Shown piece after piece: positions 35,315 to 44,415 of a DNA stretch of 50,202 bases (positions within the stretch are counted from its first letter, which is position 1; each line of letters starts with the position of its first letter). This DNA comes from Pseudomonadota bacterium (lineage in GTDB: Bacteria; Myxococcota_A; Polyangia; Polyangiales; Polyangiaceae), in assembly GCA_023423895.1 (NCBI GenBank), contig JAFAER010000124.1, forward strand, positions 1 to 50,202, written 5' to 3'. The notes below the pieces were generated by a model. The model saw only the letters and a list, made by a program, of their open reading frames with translations, was not told the DNA's origin and did no database searches. Position numbers and translations under genes: made by a program.

Positions 35315-36943
35315 ATGCCGAAGCTCCTCGAAACCGACGCTGAAGGCGAGCGGCTCGATCGCTTCGAGCTGGTCGCGGAGCTCGCGAGCGGCGGGATGGC
35401 GACGGTGTATCTCGCGCGTCTGTCCGGTGTCGCCGGCTTCCAGCGTCTGGTGGCCATCAAGCGGCTGCACCCGCACCTCGCGAAGGAGCCGGAGTTCATC
35501 GAGATGTTCCTCGACGAGGCCCGGCTCGCCGCGCGTATCCACCACCCGAACGTCGTTCCGATCCAGGAGGTCGGCGAGAGCAAGAGCGGCTACTACCTCG
35601 TCATGGACTACGTCGAGGGCGACACCCTCGCACGGCTCCTGGCGCGCGCCGCGCAGTCGAAGCTGGAGGTCCCGTGGAGTGTGACCGTCCGCATCATCCT
35701 CGACACGCTTGCCGGCCTCCACGCAGCGCACGAGCTCACCGACGATCTCGGTCAGCCGCTCGCAATCGTGCATCGCGATGTCTCGCCGCAGAACATCCTC
35801 GTCGGCTCCGACGGGATCGCGCGCATCACCGACTTCGGTGTTGCGCGTGCTGCCTCGCGGCTCTCGACGACGCGCTCGGGCCAGCTCAAGGGCAAGCTCG
35901 CCTACATGGCGCCGGAGCAGGCCCGCGGCGAGTCGATCGACCGACGCGCCGACGTCTTCTCCTGCGGCATCGTCCTGTGGGAAGCGCTCGCGCTGCGCCG
36001 CTTGTTCAAAGGCGACGGCGAGGCCGCGACGCTCAACCGCGTGCTCTACGACGCGATCGTCCCGCCGAGCGCCCATCGCCCCGAGGTTCCGCCGCTGCTC
36101 GAGCAAGTCTGTATGAAGGCACTGGAGCGGGACGCGAGCCAGCGCTTCGACTCGGCGGAGGCGTTCGCAGACGAGCTCGAACGCGTCGCCCGCCGCCTGT
36201 CGTGCGTCGGCTCCGTCCGCGACGTCGCCACCTGTCTCGAGCAGGTGTTCGGCGCCGACCTGTCCCAACAGCGTGAGGCGGTTCGCGCCTGGCTTGCGCG
36301 GAGCGAGCCGAGCGAAGGGCCGCGGCGACGTTCGAGCTTCCCCGAATCCGTTCAGACGCGTGTGGAAGGCGCCGGCAACAGGACACCGACGGAGCGGTCC
36401 GGTGCGCGGAGCGACCCCGGGACCACGGCGGGCGGCGCGCGGGTCGATCGACGAGCCGTCACGACCACGACCACGACCGAGCCCGCGGCGCCCGAGAAGG
36501 TGTCCAGTGTCTCGTCGGCCGTGCTCGACGTGCACGATGCGGACGCACCGCTCGCGACCGAGGCTCCCCGTCGCCCGCCTGGACGCGCCCTGGGCATCGC
36601 CGCGGCCGTCGCGCTCGTGGCCGCCGCTCTCGGTTGGGGCGCGTCGCGCCTCGGTGCGTCCGCGCCTCCGGCGGCCAGCCCACCGCCGCCGGTCGAGAGC
36701 CATGCGGCTGTCCCCCCGGCGATCTCGACCGAGCCTGCAGCGACGAACAGCGCACCGAGCGCGGCCGTCGTCGCCGCGCCGACCACGAACGCAAGCGCGA
36801 GCAGCGCGACGATGGCCGGCGGCACCGCGATTGCCCGGCCCGGCATCAAACGTTCGCCTCCAAGGTCGCCGACGCCGAAGACGCCTCCAGCGACGACCGC
36901 CACGGCGATCCCCGACGACCTCTCGAAGAACCCGTATCGGTGA
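35315..36943 (+). CDS. Transmembrane serine/threonine protein kinase (eukaryotic type)
   Basis: The 542-residue product has a complete Hanks-type kinase domain at about residues 17-290. It shows a glycine loop LASGGMATVYLA, catalytic Lys in VAIKRL, Glu-containing helix LDEARLAARIHHPNVV, HRDVSPQNIL, DFG in ITDFGVA, and MAPEQARGE with ADVFSCGIVLWE. A Ser/Thr/Pro-rich juxtamembrane section contains a run of six Thr, encoded by alternating ACG/ACC. One membrane span (ALGIAAAVALVAAALGWGAS) follows, then about 100 Pro/Ala/Ser-rich residues outside the membrane with no known sensor fold. ATG 35315 has GGGG immediately upstream and a TTTACT hexamer 10 nt away. Its stop overlaps the next gene by 4 bp, so the two are coupled. 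Confidence 0.92.
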   Translation: MPKLLETDAEGERLDRFELVAELASGGMATVYLARLSGVAGFQRLVAIKRLHPHLAKEPEFIEMFLDEARLAARIHHPNVVPIQEVGESKSGYYLVMDYVEGDTLARLLARAAQSKLEVPWSVTVRIILDTLAGLHAAHELTDDLGQPLAIVHRDVSPQNILVGSDGIARITDFGVARAASRLSTTRSGQLKGKLAYMAPEQARGESIDRRADVFSCGIVLWEALALRRLFKGDGEAATLNRVLYDAIVPPSAHRPEVPPLLEQVCMKALERDASQRFDSAEAFADELERVARRLSCVGSVRDVATCLEQVFGADLSQQREAVRAWLARSEPSEGPRRRSSFPESVQTRVEGAGNRTPTERSGARSDPGTTAGGARVDRRAVTTTTTTEPAAPEKVSSVSSAVLDVHDADAPLATEAPRRPPGRALGIAAAVALVAAALGWGASRLGASAPPAASPPPPVESHAAVPPAISTEPAATNSAPSAAVVAAPTTNASASSATMAGGTAIARPGIKRSPPRSPTPKTPPATTATAIPDDLSKNPYR

Positions 36944-38970
36944 CCCGGACCATCGCAACATCGATCGCCGCCGCCGCGATCTTCACGGCGTGTGCAGGAG
37001 CTACCGGACGACCGCAGCTCGAGCCGCGTTACGTCGCCGTCCACAACGCGATGGCGGCCATGGGGCTTGCGCAGGTCGGTCCAATCCACCAAGGCTCGCT
37101 CGCCGAAGGGCGCGACGTTCGCTTCGCGCTCGACCTTCCCGCGCAGTGCGCGACCATCGTCGCCATCGGCGGCGCGGGCGTTCACGACCTCGACGTCGCT
37201 CTCCTCGACGCCGACGACAAGCCGGTCGCTCGCGACAGCACCGCGGATGCGCAGGCGGCCGTCCGCGCGTGTCTGGAGCGGGGCGGCCGGTTCACGCTGC
37301 TCGTTCGCATGGCGCGCGGCGCCGGAGACTTCGTCGCCGCGTCGTGGACCGGCGGTGAAGGCTTGATGTCGGCGAACGCGAACGCGAACGCAGACGCATC
37401 CGCAGCATCGAGCGCGGCCGGAGGCTCGGGCACCTGCGAGGCGCCGCTGCCGCTCGTCGTCGGCGTGTCTGCGGGGAGCACCCGCCGAGGCGAGGCCGAG
37501 AACGCGGGGAGCTGCGGTAACTCCGAGTCGAAGGAGGTCGTCTACAAGCTCGAGGTCACGCGGAGGCAACGCGTGACGATCGACGTCGACCCGAGCTTCG
37601 ACTCCGTCCTCTACCTGCGCAAGGACGACTGCGCCGACACGGACGCCGAGGTCGCGTGCAACGACGATGTCGCGTCCGGCACGAAGCGCAACTCGTCGAC
37701 GCGCGGCTCGAGGATCGACGAGGTGCTCGAGCCGGGGACGTATTACGCGTTCGTCGACGGCTACAACAACGAGGTCGGCAGCTACCGGATGAACGCCCAG
37801 GTGACCGATGTCCCGTCGCTCGCCGACGCATGCCAGAAGGCGCGCCCGCTCGTCTCACGTACGACGGGAACGCTCTCGGACGCATTCGACTACACCCACG
37901 GCATCTGCGATCTCGGCAAGGGGCCCGAGGCGCTGCACCGGATCGACGTCCCGCAACGCGCACGCGTCCGTGTCGTGCTCCGCTCCGACGAATTCTCCCC
38001 GGTGGTACACGTCCGGAGCGCGTGTCTCGATGATCACAGCGAGCTCGGCTGCACCGACGGCGGCGCGAAAGCCGAGGAGGCGACCTTCGTGTCGGTCCTC
38101 GAGCCTGGCAGCTACACGGTCTTCGCCGATACGGCCGACAAGACGGCGCGCGGACAATACGCGATCGAGGCGGACCTGACCCCCGAGAGCGGCGGTGGTG
38201 TGCGTGGGGACGCGTGTGGTGACGCGATCCCGATCGTTCCGAACGAGAAGCTGATCGAGGGCGACACGTTCGATGCCAGGGACGACATCACCGGCCGCTG
38301 CACCGCCAACGGAGCCCCGGATGTCGCGTACCGCTTCGAGCTCACGCGCCGTTCGCGCGTGACCGCGCGTTTCACGGCAGAGGAAGGCGAGCACGCGTTC
38401 GTGCTCGCGCGCAGCTGTACGGATCGCTCGAGCGAGATCGCGTGCGCGTCGAGCATCGACGAGGTGCTGCCGCCTGGTATCTACTCGCTCGCCGTCGACG
38501 GGATAGGGAAGGCGCCGTTCGGCCGGTTTGCGTTCCAGTTGAAGGCGAAGGACGTGTCTGCCCAGGAGTCCGCGTGCCGCGCACCGCCTCCGCTGGTCCT
38601 AGGACAGACGATCACCGGAACGACGGTGGGCGCAGGCGATCGCTTCACTGCGTCGTGTGCGGGTCGCGAGGACATGCAAGCGAGCGCCGACCGCGTCTAC
38701 AAGCTCACGCTTGCGACGCGCACGCATCTGCAGCTCACGCTTTCCACCCCGAACCACGACGGGGTCCTCGCGATCAGGAAGAGTTGCCTCGACCCGCCGC
38801 AGATGAAGTCCGCGCGAACGGCAGAGGCCGCATGCAACAACGACGGCCCCGACAACCGGCACTCGAAGATCGATACGACCCTCGACCCGGGCACGTACTA
38901 CGTCGTCGTCGACGGGCACCAGGGCAAGAACGAAGGCGCCTTCACCCTCGAGTCGAAGGTGTTGAAGTAG
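36940..38970 (+). CDS. Lipoprotein with four PPC-like beta-sandwich modules
   Basis: The 676-residue product begins at a GTG that overlaps the kinase stop codon (GTGA, 36940-36943). Its N-terminus is a signal peptide ending FTAC, a slightly atypical lipobox. After an N-terminal beta domain and an Asn/Ala repeat, four related modules follow at about residues 165-287, 294-409, 420-531 and 544-676. Each opens with a Cys phrase (TCEAPLPLVVG, ACQKARPLVS, ACGDAIPIVP, ACRAPPPLVLG) and ends with LxPGTYYxxVDG-type sequence. This resembles the PPC (pre-peptidase C-terminal) fold, but no peptidase is attached. It probably sits on the outer membrane. Coupling with the kinase suggests a shared process; a ligand or sensor role is inference. 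Confidence 0.82.
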   Translation: MTRTIATSIAAAAIFTACAGATGRPQLEPRYVAVHNAMAAMGLAQVGPIHQGSLAEGRDVRFALDLPAQCATIVAIGGAGVHDLDVALLDADDKPVARDSTADAQAAVRACLERGGRFTLLVRMARGAGDFVAASWTGGEGLMSANANANADASAASSAAGGSGTCEAPLPLVVGVSAGSTRRGEAENAGSCGNSESKEVVYKLEVTRRQRVTIDVDPSFDSVLYLRKDDCADTDAEVACNDDVASGTKRNSSTRGSRIDEVLEPGTYYAFVDGYNNEVGSYRMNAQVTDVPSLADACQKARPLVSRTTGTLSDAFDYTHGICDLGKGPEALHRIDVPQRARVRVVLRSDEFSPVVHVRSACLDDHSELGCTDGGAKAEEATFVSVLEPGSYTVFADTADKTARGQYAIEADLTPESGGGVRGDACGDAIPIVPNEKLIEGDTFDARDDITGRCTANGAPDVAYRFELTRRSRVTARFTAEEGEHAFVLARSCTDRSSEIACASSIDEVLPPGIYSLAVDGIGKAPFGRFAFQLKAKDVSAQESACRAPPPLVLGQTITGTTVGAGDRFTASCAGREDMQASADRVYKLTLATRTHLQLTLSTPNHDGVLAIRKSCLDPPQMKSARTAEAACNNDGPDNRHSKIDTTLDPGTYYVVVDGHQGKNEGAFTLESKVLK

Positions 38971-38981
38971 CCGGAACGGCT
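38969..38981. terminator. Weak hairpin between convergent genes
   Basis: AGCCG (38969-38973) and CGGCT (38977-38981) form a 5-bp stem with a GAA loop in the 15-bp gap between the PPC-like lipoprotein gene and the small membrane protein gene. It is short and may be chance. Confidence 0.2.
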
Positions 38982-38985
38982 CAGC

Positions 38986-39198
38986 TCAGACGCGCTTCTT
39001 CGCGTAGCCGTACGCGGTGTACGCCGCGACCAGATGGCAGACCCAGCCGAGCAGCCCGCCCGAGCCGATCCAGAATCCGGGGGTGATGATGAGCCAGAAG
39101 ATCCCGCGCAGCCACGCGCCGTTGTAGATCTGGCCGACACCCGGGACGATGAGGGAGAGAACTGCGGCAATGCCAGGGTCGTTGCGGGACTTGCTCAC
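38986..39198 (-). CDS. Small membrane protein, TM2-like
   Basis: This is a 70-residue protein with two to three hydrophobic segments (GIAAVLSLIVPGVGQIYNG, GIFWLIITPGFWIGSGG, WVCHLVAAYTAYGYA) and a basic KKRV end. The PGxGQxYNG turn followed by a hydrophobic hairpin is reminiscent of TM2-type small membrane proteins. The proposed start is GTG 39198 (VSKSRNDP); the frame remains open further upstream, but that part overlaps mutY. It is convergent with the PPC-like lipoprotein and divergent from mutY, with only 13 bp between starts if mutY begins at 39212. Function unknown. Confidence 0.6.
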   Translation of the reverse strand: MSKSRNDPGIAAVLSLIVPGVGQIYNGAWLRGIFWLIITPGFWIGSGGLLGWVCHLVAAYTAYGYAKKRV

Positions 39199-39211
39199 GG
39201 GGCCAAAAGGT

Positions 39212-40342
39212 GTGGCCGCTTCGGCCGGGGCGCAAGCCTCCCGTGTCGCACGGCTACAGAACGACCTCCTCGCCTGGTATGCGGCATGCCGGCGCGATCT
39301 TCCATGGCGGAGGACGCGCGATCCCTGGGCCATCTGGGTCAGCGAGATCATGCTGCAACAGACGCGGGTGGACACGGTCATGCCGTACTTCGAGCGCTTC
39401 ATGGCTCGGTTTCCGACCCCGCTCGCGCTCGCCGAGGCTCCGGAAGACCAGGTGCTCTCCGCGTGGAGCGGCCTCGGCTATTACCGCCGCGCTCGGATGC
39501 TCCACGCGGGCGCCCGCGTCGTCGCGGAGCGCTTCGAGATGCCGCGCACCCGCGAAGGGCTCCTGGACCTGCCCGGGATAGGTCGGTACACGGCCGGCGC
39601 GATCGCGAGCATCGCGTTCGAGGAGCGCGTCGGCCTCGTCGACGGCAACGTCGCGCGGGTGCTGGCGCGCCTCTTCGTCATCGACGACGACATGCGACGC
39701 GCCGGCATGAAACGCGCCGAGCAGCTCGCGGAGGAGCTCGTGCCGGCGCACGCGCCCGGCGACTGGAACCAAGCGCTCATGGAGCTCGGCGCGACGATCT
39801 GTACGCCGCGGTCGCCGTCGTGCGATCGCTGTCCCGTCGCGTCGTCGTGCCTTGCGCGGGCCGAAGGGCGCGTCGGCGAGCTCCCTGTTCTCGCCGAGAA
39901 GGTGAAGCCGAAACCGCAGCAAGTGCAGGCGCTCGTGGCGCGCACGGCCGACGGCCGTGTGCTGCTCGCGCGGAGGCGCTCGGCTGGGCTGTTCGGCGGT
40001 CTGTGGGAGCCACCGTGCCTCGACGGCGACGATTCGGCGCGCGCGGATCTGCTCGGCCGGTTCGGTGTCGACTCGACGACCCTCGCAGGTCGTGTGACGC
40101 ACGTCCTGTCGCACCGTCGTCTGACCGTCGACGTCCATGCTGGTGTCCTCGCGAAGGTGCCGGTTCGGCCGAAGCTGCCCGATGTGTACGAGGCCGCGCG
40201 TGCGTTCGACGAGGCCGGGCTCGCTGAGCTGGGCGTCTCGACGCTCGCGCGCAAGATCCTCGAGGTGGGTGCCCGACCTCAGGGTGGCGCAGCGAAGGCT
40301 CGAGCGACGCCGAGCGGCTCGAAGAGCCGGAAGCGCCGCTGA
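39212..40342 (+). CDS. mutY: A/G-specific adenine glycosylase
   Basis: The 376-residue product is MutY, which removes adenine mispaired with 8-oxoguanine. It has the catalytic Glu in WVSEIMLQQTRV (residue 45 from this start), the helix-hairpin-helix LPGIGRYTAGAIASI, the catalytic Asp in GLVDGNVARVLAR, and four Cys in a C-x6-C-x2-C-x5-C pattern for the [4Fe-4S] cluster (ICTPRSPSCDRCPVASSC). A Nudix-like C-terminal domain recognises 8-oxoG (LLARRRSAGLFGGLWEPP, THVLSHRRLTVDVHA). The Lys/Arg tail is extra. I chose GTG 39212, preceded by AAAAGG, because ATG 39149 would add 21 non-conserved residues overlapping the small membrane gene; 39149 remains possible. Confidence 0.93.
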   Translation: MAASAGAQASRVARLQNDLLAWYAACRRDLPWRRTRDPWAIWVSEIMLQQTRVDTVMPYFERFMARFPTPLALAEAPEDQVLSAWSGLGYYRRARMLHAGARVVAERFEMPRTREGLLDLPGIGRYTAGAIASIAFEERVGLVDGNVARVLARLFVIDDDMRRAGMKRAEQLAEELVPAHAPGDWNQALMELGATICTPRSPSCDRCPVASSCLARAEGRVGELPVLAEKVKPKPQQVQALVARTADGRVLLARRRSAGLFGGLWEPPCLDGDDSARADLLGRFGVDSTTLAGRVTHVLSHRRLTVDVHAGVLAKVPVRPKLPDVYEAARAFDEAGLAELGVSTLARKILEVGARPQGGAAKARATPSGSKSRKRR

Positions 40343-40490
40343 CGTTCCCGCGTCGCCAGTGCCGGGGTTGCGACGTCCCAATCCCCTATGCCGGCCTTGG
40401 CGGCGTAAGGACGAGGTAGACGGCGCGCGAAATCACGTCGATCATGTTCCTCGTGCTCGCGGCCGAACGGCGAGGGAAAGGGAAGCAGCG

Positions 40491-41606
40491 ATGAGACCTT
40501 CCGTCCCCGACGCAGACGAGAGCGAGATCGACGCCGGATCAGGATCGGAGCCGGGACCGGATTCCGAGCGCGAGTCGACCATGTTGCGCGCCGCGCTCGC
40601 CGCGGACGTCGCGGTTCGATCGAGCGCGGCCTCCCTCGACGAGGGAGAAGGCCGGGCGCGCGTCCTCGTCGCCGATGACGACGCGGCGACGCTCGAGCTG
40701 ATCGCATCGACGCTGCGGGCGAGCGGCTACGAGGTCGAGACGGCGGCTGACGGGCAGGCGGCCGTCGAGCGCGTGGCGCGAGGCGGCATCGACGTCGTGT
40801 TGCTCGATGCCGTCATGCCTCGGCTGAGCGGCGTCGATGCCTGCCGGACCATTCGCGGCCTTCAGAACGACTTCGTCCCCGTTGCGCTCGTCTTCGCGAA
40901 GACGGATCCGAAGAGCCGCATAGACGCGCTCAGGATCGGCGTAGACGGCTACGTGTGCAAACCGTTCGAGCAGACCGAGCTGCTCGTCTGCGTCTCGTCG
41001 GCGCTCCGCATCAAGCGCGCTCACGATCGGATGAAGGCGACGCGCGAGCGGCTCGACCGTCTTCGCCGTTACGACGCGCTGACGGACGCATACTCCTTCA
41101 TGTATCTGCACGAGCGCCTCGATGCAGAGTTCACCAGGGCCGAACGGCACTCGGAGCCGCTGGCGTGCTGCATCCTCGACATCGATCGCTTGAAGGTCCA
41201 CAACGAGCGCGGCGGGCGTTCGCTGGGAGACGCGGTGCTCCGGGGCGTGGCCGAGGTGATCAAGGGATCGATCCGGGACTCGGATGCCGTCGCGCGATAC
41301 GGCGGCGACGAGTTCTTCGTGATGCTCCCGGCTACCCACTTCGCGGGGTCGCTCGTCGTCGCGTCACGTATCTGGCGCGACGTCGCGGCGCGGGCGTTCA
41401 CGGCCCCCGCGGTGAGCGGCGAGGTCGGCGTGACGGCGTCGGTCGGCGTAGCGCTCTTTCCGAGTCGCGATGTTCGCACCAAGGAGGGCCTCCTCGGCGC
41501 CCTCGAATCCGCACTGCTCGAGGCGAAGCGCAGAGGCGGAAACCGGCTGTGCGTCTTCCAGCAAGAAGGCTTCATCTACACCCCGAGCGGTGAGGACCGA
41601 GGCTGA
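40491..41606 (+). CDS. Receiver-GGDEF protein, likely diguanylate cyclase response regulator
   Basis: The 371-residue product has an acidic N-terminus (1-55), a receiver domain (about 58-175; DDD acidic pocket, phospho-acceptor D106 in VVLLDAVMP, Lys in CKPF) and a GGDEF domain (about 200-365). The active site is intact (RYGGDEF, 271-275), and the inhibitory RxxD site is present as RDSD (262-265), so it should make and be inhibited by c-di-GMP. The start of the GGDEF domain is somewhat unusual (LTDAYS rather than LTGLxNR; NERGGRSLGD). ATG 40491 has GGGAAG upstream. The adjacent hybrid histidine kinase, 117 bp downstream on the same strand, is a candidate phosphodonor. Confidence 0.92.
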   Translation: MRPSVPDADESEIDAGSGSEPGPDSERESTMLRAALAADVAVRSSAASLDEGEGRARVLVADDDAATLELIASTLRASGYEVETAADGQAAVERVARGGIDVVLLDAVMPRLSGVDACRTIRGLQNDFVPVALVFAKTDPKSRIDALRIGVDGYVCKPFEQTELLVCVSSALRIKRAHDRMKATRERLDRLRRYDALTDAYSFMYLHERLDAEFTRAERHSEPLACCILDIDRLKVHNERGGRSLGDAVLRGVAEVIKGSIRDSDAVARYGGDEFFVMLPATHFAGSLVVASRIWRDVAARAFTAPAVSGEVGVTASVGVALFPSRDVRTKEGLLGALESALLEAKRRGGNRLCVFQQEGFIYTPSGEDRG

Positions 41607-41706
41607 GCCGCGGATCTCGCCGCGCCGCGGCGTCGTGCCGCCGCCCTGGAGCGGGACGGGATGCGGCAATCCGGCGCGTTGTGAACCGAGCCGGCAAACC
41701 CGACGA

Positions 41707-41712
41707 TAGGTG
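41707..41712 (+). promoter_or_regulatory. -10-like TAGGTG ahead of the hybrid histidine kinase
   Basis: TAGGTG leaves 11 nt to ATG 41724, and no Shine-Dalgarno is present. It would give a very short leader. The match to a -10 element is weak. Confidence 0.25.
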
Positions 41713-41723
41713 GCTCCTCGTGC

Positions 41724-44300
41724 ATGGAACGGTGGCCGACGGCGTTCGCAGATGACGTAGGCTCGCGCGACCTGGCGCTCGTCTCCGACGTAGCGATGGC
41801 GCTCGCCGAGACGGCGGATCTCGCTCCGGCGCTCGAGCAGTGCGTGTGTGCGGTCGTCGATCGACTCGACGCCGCGTTCGCCCGGATCTGGACCGTCGAT
41901 CCGACCGGCGAATGGCTCGAGCTTCGCGCGAGCGCCGGCGCTCATGAGCACCTCGACGGCCCACACGCGCGCGTCCGCGTCGGCGAGCTGAAGGTCGGCC
42001 GCATCGCAGCAGAGCGCCTACCGCACGTCACGAACGACGTGCTCGGCGATCCGCAGATTCACGACCACGAGTGGGCCCGACGCGAAGGGCTCGTCGCGTT
42101 CGCGGGATACCCGCTCACGGTGGCCGAGCGGCTCGTCGGAGTCCTCGCGCTCTTCGCTCGACGGCCGCTGCAATCCGATACCCACGCCGCCCTCGGCAGC
42201 ATCGCACGCGCGATTGCCGTCCGCGTCGATCGTGCTCGGACGGAAACCAAGCTCGTCGCCGCCGAGGTTCGGCTGAGCGCGCTCGCTGCCGAGGATCGAG
42301 TCGCACGGACGATCGCGGACAACGCGACGATGGCCCTGTTCGTCATGGACCACCGGCAACACTGCACGTTCATGAATCGGGCGGCAGAGGCGCTGACGGG
42401 CTTCACCTTGGAAGAGGTGCGTGTGCGGAACGTGCCGCTCCACGACATCATCCACTACCTGCATCCGGACGGACGGCCGTATCCGATGTCGGACTGCCCG
42501 ATCGATCGCGCCCTCCCGACACGCGCTCGTGAGACGGGGGAGGACGTCTTCGTCCACCGCGACGGCCACTTTTACTCGGTGGCCTTCACGGCGAGCCCGC
42601 TCACCACGAACGGTGTAGCGGTCGGAACGGTGATCGAGGTCCGCGACACCACGGCGGAGAAGCGCGCCGAAGAGGTGGCGGCGCTCCTCGTGCACGCGAG
42701 CACGGCGCTCGCGTCGACGCTCGACTATCGGCGCACCGTCCCGGAGGTCCTCGCGCGGATGGTCCCCTTGCTCGGTGGCTGGGTCGGGGTGTGGGTTGGC
42801 CACGACGCATCGGAATCGAAGCTGCTCGCGGAGGCTCACGATGGCTTCGGTACGGCGATGCTCGACGAACGGCCGCCGGACCTCGAGACGCGCGCGATCC
42901 CGGCGATCCCAGAATGCGAGGAGCTCGGAATCACGTCATGGCTCGTCGTTCCGCTCACGGCCCACGGGCGACCCCTCGGCCGCCTCGCGCTCGCGCGAGC
43001 TCGCGGGGGGCGGCGCGATCCTACGGACCGCGCGACCGTCGAGGAGATCGCGCGTCGGATCGGGATCGCCATCGACAACACGCGCCTGTTCGAGCTGAGT
43101 CAGGAAGAGCGCCGCCGCGCGGAGGAGGCGAGCCGAGCGAAAGACGAGCTGCTCGCGGTCACGAGTCACGAGCTTAGGACGCCGCTCAACGCGATCCTCG
43201 GATGGGCGCGGCTTCTGCGCTCCGGCATTCTCGACGAGACGAAACATGCACGTGCGCTCGAGACGATCGAGCGCAACGCGCGCGCTCAAGTTCACCTCGT
43301 CGAAGACCTGCTGGACGTGAGCCGGGCCCTGTCTGGCCGCCTGCGGCTCGATCGCGTCGCGGTCGACGTGGGGCAGGTCGTCCTTGCGGCCATCGACGTC
43401 GTGCGGCCGGCGGCGATCGCCAAAGGCGTGCGGCTCGAGCAGCTCGGGTCAGCCGCGGCCATCGTCAGAGGGGACGCGGATCGCCTCCAGCAGGTGGTCT
43501 GGAACCTCCTGTCGAATGCGGTGAAGTTCACGCCGAAAGGCGGACGCGTCGACGTGAGCGTCACCCACGACGCCGACCACGTCGAGATCGTGGTGCGCGA
43601 CGACGGGCAAGGGATCGGCGTCGAGTTCACGACGAGGATCTTCGAGCCGTTCCGACAGGAGGATTCGAGCGTCACGCGCACGCACGGCGGGCTCGGCCTC
43701 GGGCTTGCGATCGTGGAACACCTCGTGGAGCTCCACGGCGGTACCGTTCGAGCCGAGAGCGCCGGCCCGGGCAAGGGAGCGAGCTTCTTCGTCCGCCTTC
43801 CGCGAGCGCCGGAGCACACGAGCGCGGTGATGCGCCCGCCGGCCGCTCCGGAAGGGGAGTGCGTGACCGAGGCAGCATCGATCCCCGGCGCGAAGCTCGA
43901 AGGCGTCCGCGTTCTCGTCGTCGACGACGAGCCCGACGCTGTCGACCTCGTACGCTCCATCCTCGAGCAGCAAGGCGCAAGGGTGACGACGACGACGTCT
44001 GCCCACGAAGCGCTAGCCCGTTTCGAGGCGGAGGTACCGGACATCGTCGTCTCGGACCTTGGCATGCCGGGCGAGTCGGGCTTCGGGCTCATCCGCAGGA
44101 TCCGCGTGCGGACGCCGGACGACGGCGGCCGGGTACCCGCCATCGCGCTGACGGCTTATGCATCCGTGAGCGACCGGACGCGGGCGCTGCAGGAGGGCTT
44201 CACGTCTCACGTCGCGAAGCCGACGGAGCCCGCAGAGCTCGTCGCGGTCGTCTCCGCCATCCTCCTCACGAGCAAACAGTCGGCGGCCCCGTCGGGCTGA
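41724..44300 (+). CDS. Hybrid sensor histidine kinase (GAF-PAS-GAF-HisKA-HATPase-REC)
   Basis: The 858-residue product is soluble, with no membrane span seen. In order it has a GAF-like domain (about 20-175), a PAS domain (about 195-310; MALFVMDHRQHCTFMNRAAE), a second GAF-like domain (about 315-460), HisKA with H482 in VTSHELRTPLNAIL, and an HATPase domain with NLLSNAVKFTP, DDGQGI and GGLGLGLAI. A C-terminal receiver follows with the DDE pocket (VLVVDDEP) and phospho-acceptor D778 in VVSDLGMPGESG. The HPDGRPYPMSDCPI stretch in the PAS domain is common in related kinases. A further phosphotransfer protein is expected downstream; the receiver-GGDEF protein upstream is a possible output. Confidence 0.93.
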   Translation: MERWPTAFADDVGSRDLALVSDVAMALAETADLAPALEQCVCAVVDRLDAAFARIWTVDPTGEWLELRASAGAHEHLDGPHARVRVGELKVGRIAAERLPHVTNDVLGDPQIHDHEWARREGLVAFAGYPLTVAERLVGVLALFARRPLQSDTHAALGSIARAIAVRVDRARTETKLVAAEVRLSALAAEDRVARTIADNATMALFVMDHRQHCTFMNRAAEALTGFTLEEVRVRNVPLHDIIHYLHPDGRPYPMSDCPIDRALPTRARETGEDVFVHRDGHFYSVAFTASPLTTNGVAVGTVIEVRDTTAEKRAEEVAALLVHASTALASTLDYRRTVPEVLARMVPLLGGWVGVWVGHDASESKLLAEAHDGFGTAMLDERPPDLETRAIPAIPECEELGITSWLVVPLTAHGRPLGRLALARARGGRRDPTDRATVEEIARRIGIAIDNTRLFELSQEERRRAEEASRAKDELLAVTSHELRTPLNAILGWARLLRSGILDETKHARALETIERNARAQVHLVEDLLDVSRALSGRLRLDRVAVDVGQVVLAAIDVVRPAAIAKGVRLEQLGSAAAIVRGDADRLQQVVWNLLSNAVKFTPKGGRVDVSVTHDADHVEIVVRDDGQGIGVEFTTRIFEPFRQEDSSVTRTHGGLGLGLAIVEHLVELHGGTVRAESAGPGKGASFFVRLPRAPEHTSAVMRPPAAPEGECVTEAASIPGAKLEGVRVLVVDDEPDAVDLVRSILEQQGARVTTTTSAHEALARFEAEVPDIVVSDLGMPGESGFGLIRRIRVRTPDDGGRVPAIALTAYASVSDRTRALQEGFTSHVAKPTEPAELVAVVSAILLTSKQSAAPSG

Positions 44301-44347
44301 TCGGCCGGAACTTGCTCGCAAAACGCGGGCGACGGGTGTGGCCGATC
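44299..44347. terminator. 8-bp inverted repeat after the hybrid kinase
   Basis: GATCGGCC (44299-44306) and GGCCGATC (44340-44347) are perfect inverse copies with a 33-nt spacer, starting in the stop codon of the kinase gene. The long spacer makes a terminator uncertain. Confidence 0.25.
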
Positions 44348-44397
44348 GACCGCACCCCGGACATCTCTGTCATGTTGGTCTCGTCGCGGTGGTTTGG

Positions 44398-44403
44398 TAG
44401 TGT
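44398..44403 (+). promoter_or_regulatory. -10-like TAGTGT ahead of the first TolC-type gene
   Basis: TAGTGT leaves 12 nt to ATG 44416. No Shine-Dalgarno is seen between them. Confidence 0.3.
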
Positions 44404-44415
44404 CGCCGCGGTCGT

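Noticed and set aside
36352..37569. Minus-strand open frame across the kinase/lipoprotein junction
   Set aside because: It lies antisense to two clear genes and has no domain or start signal.
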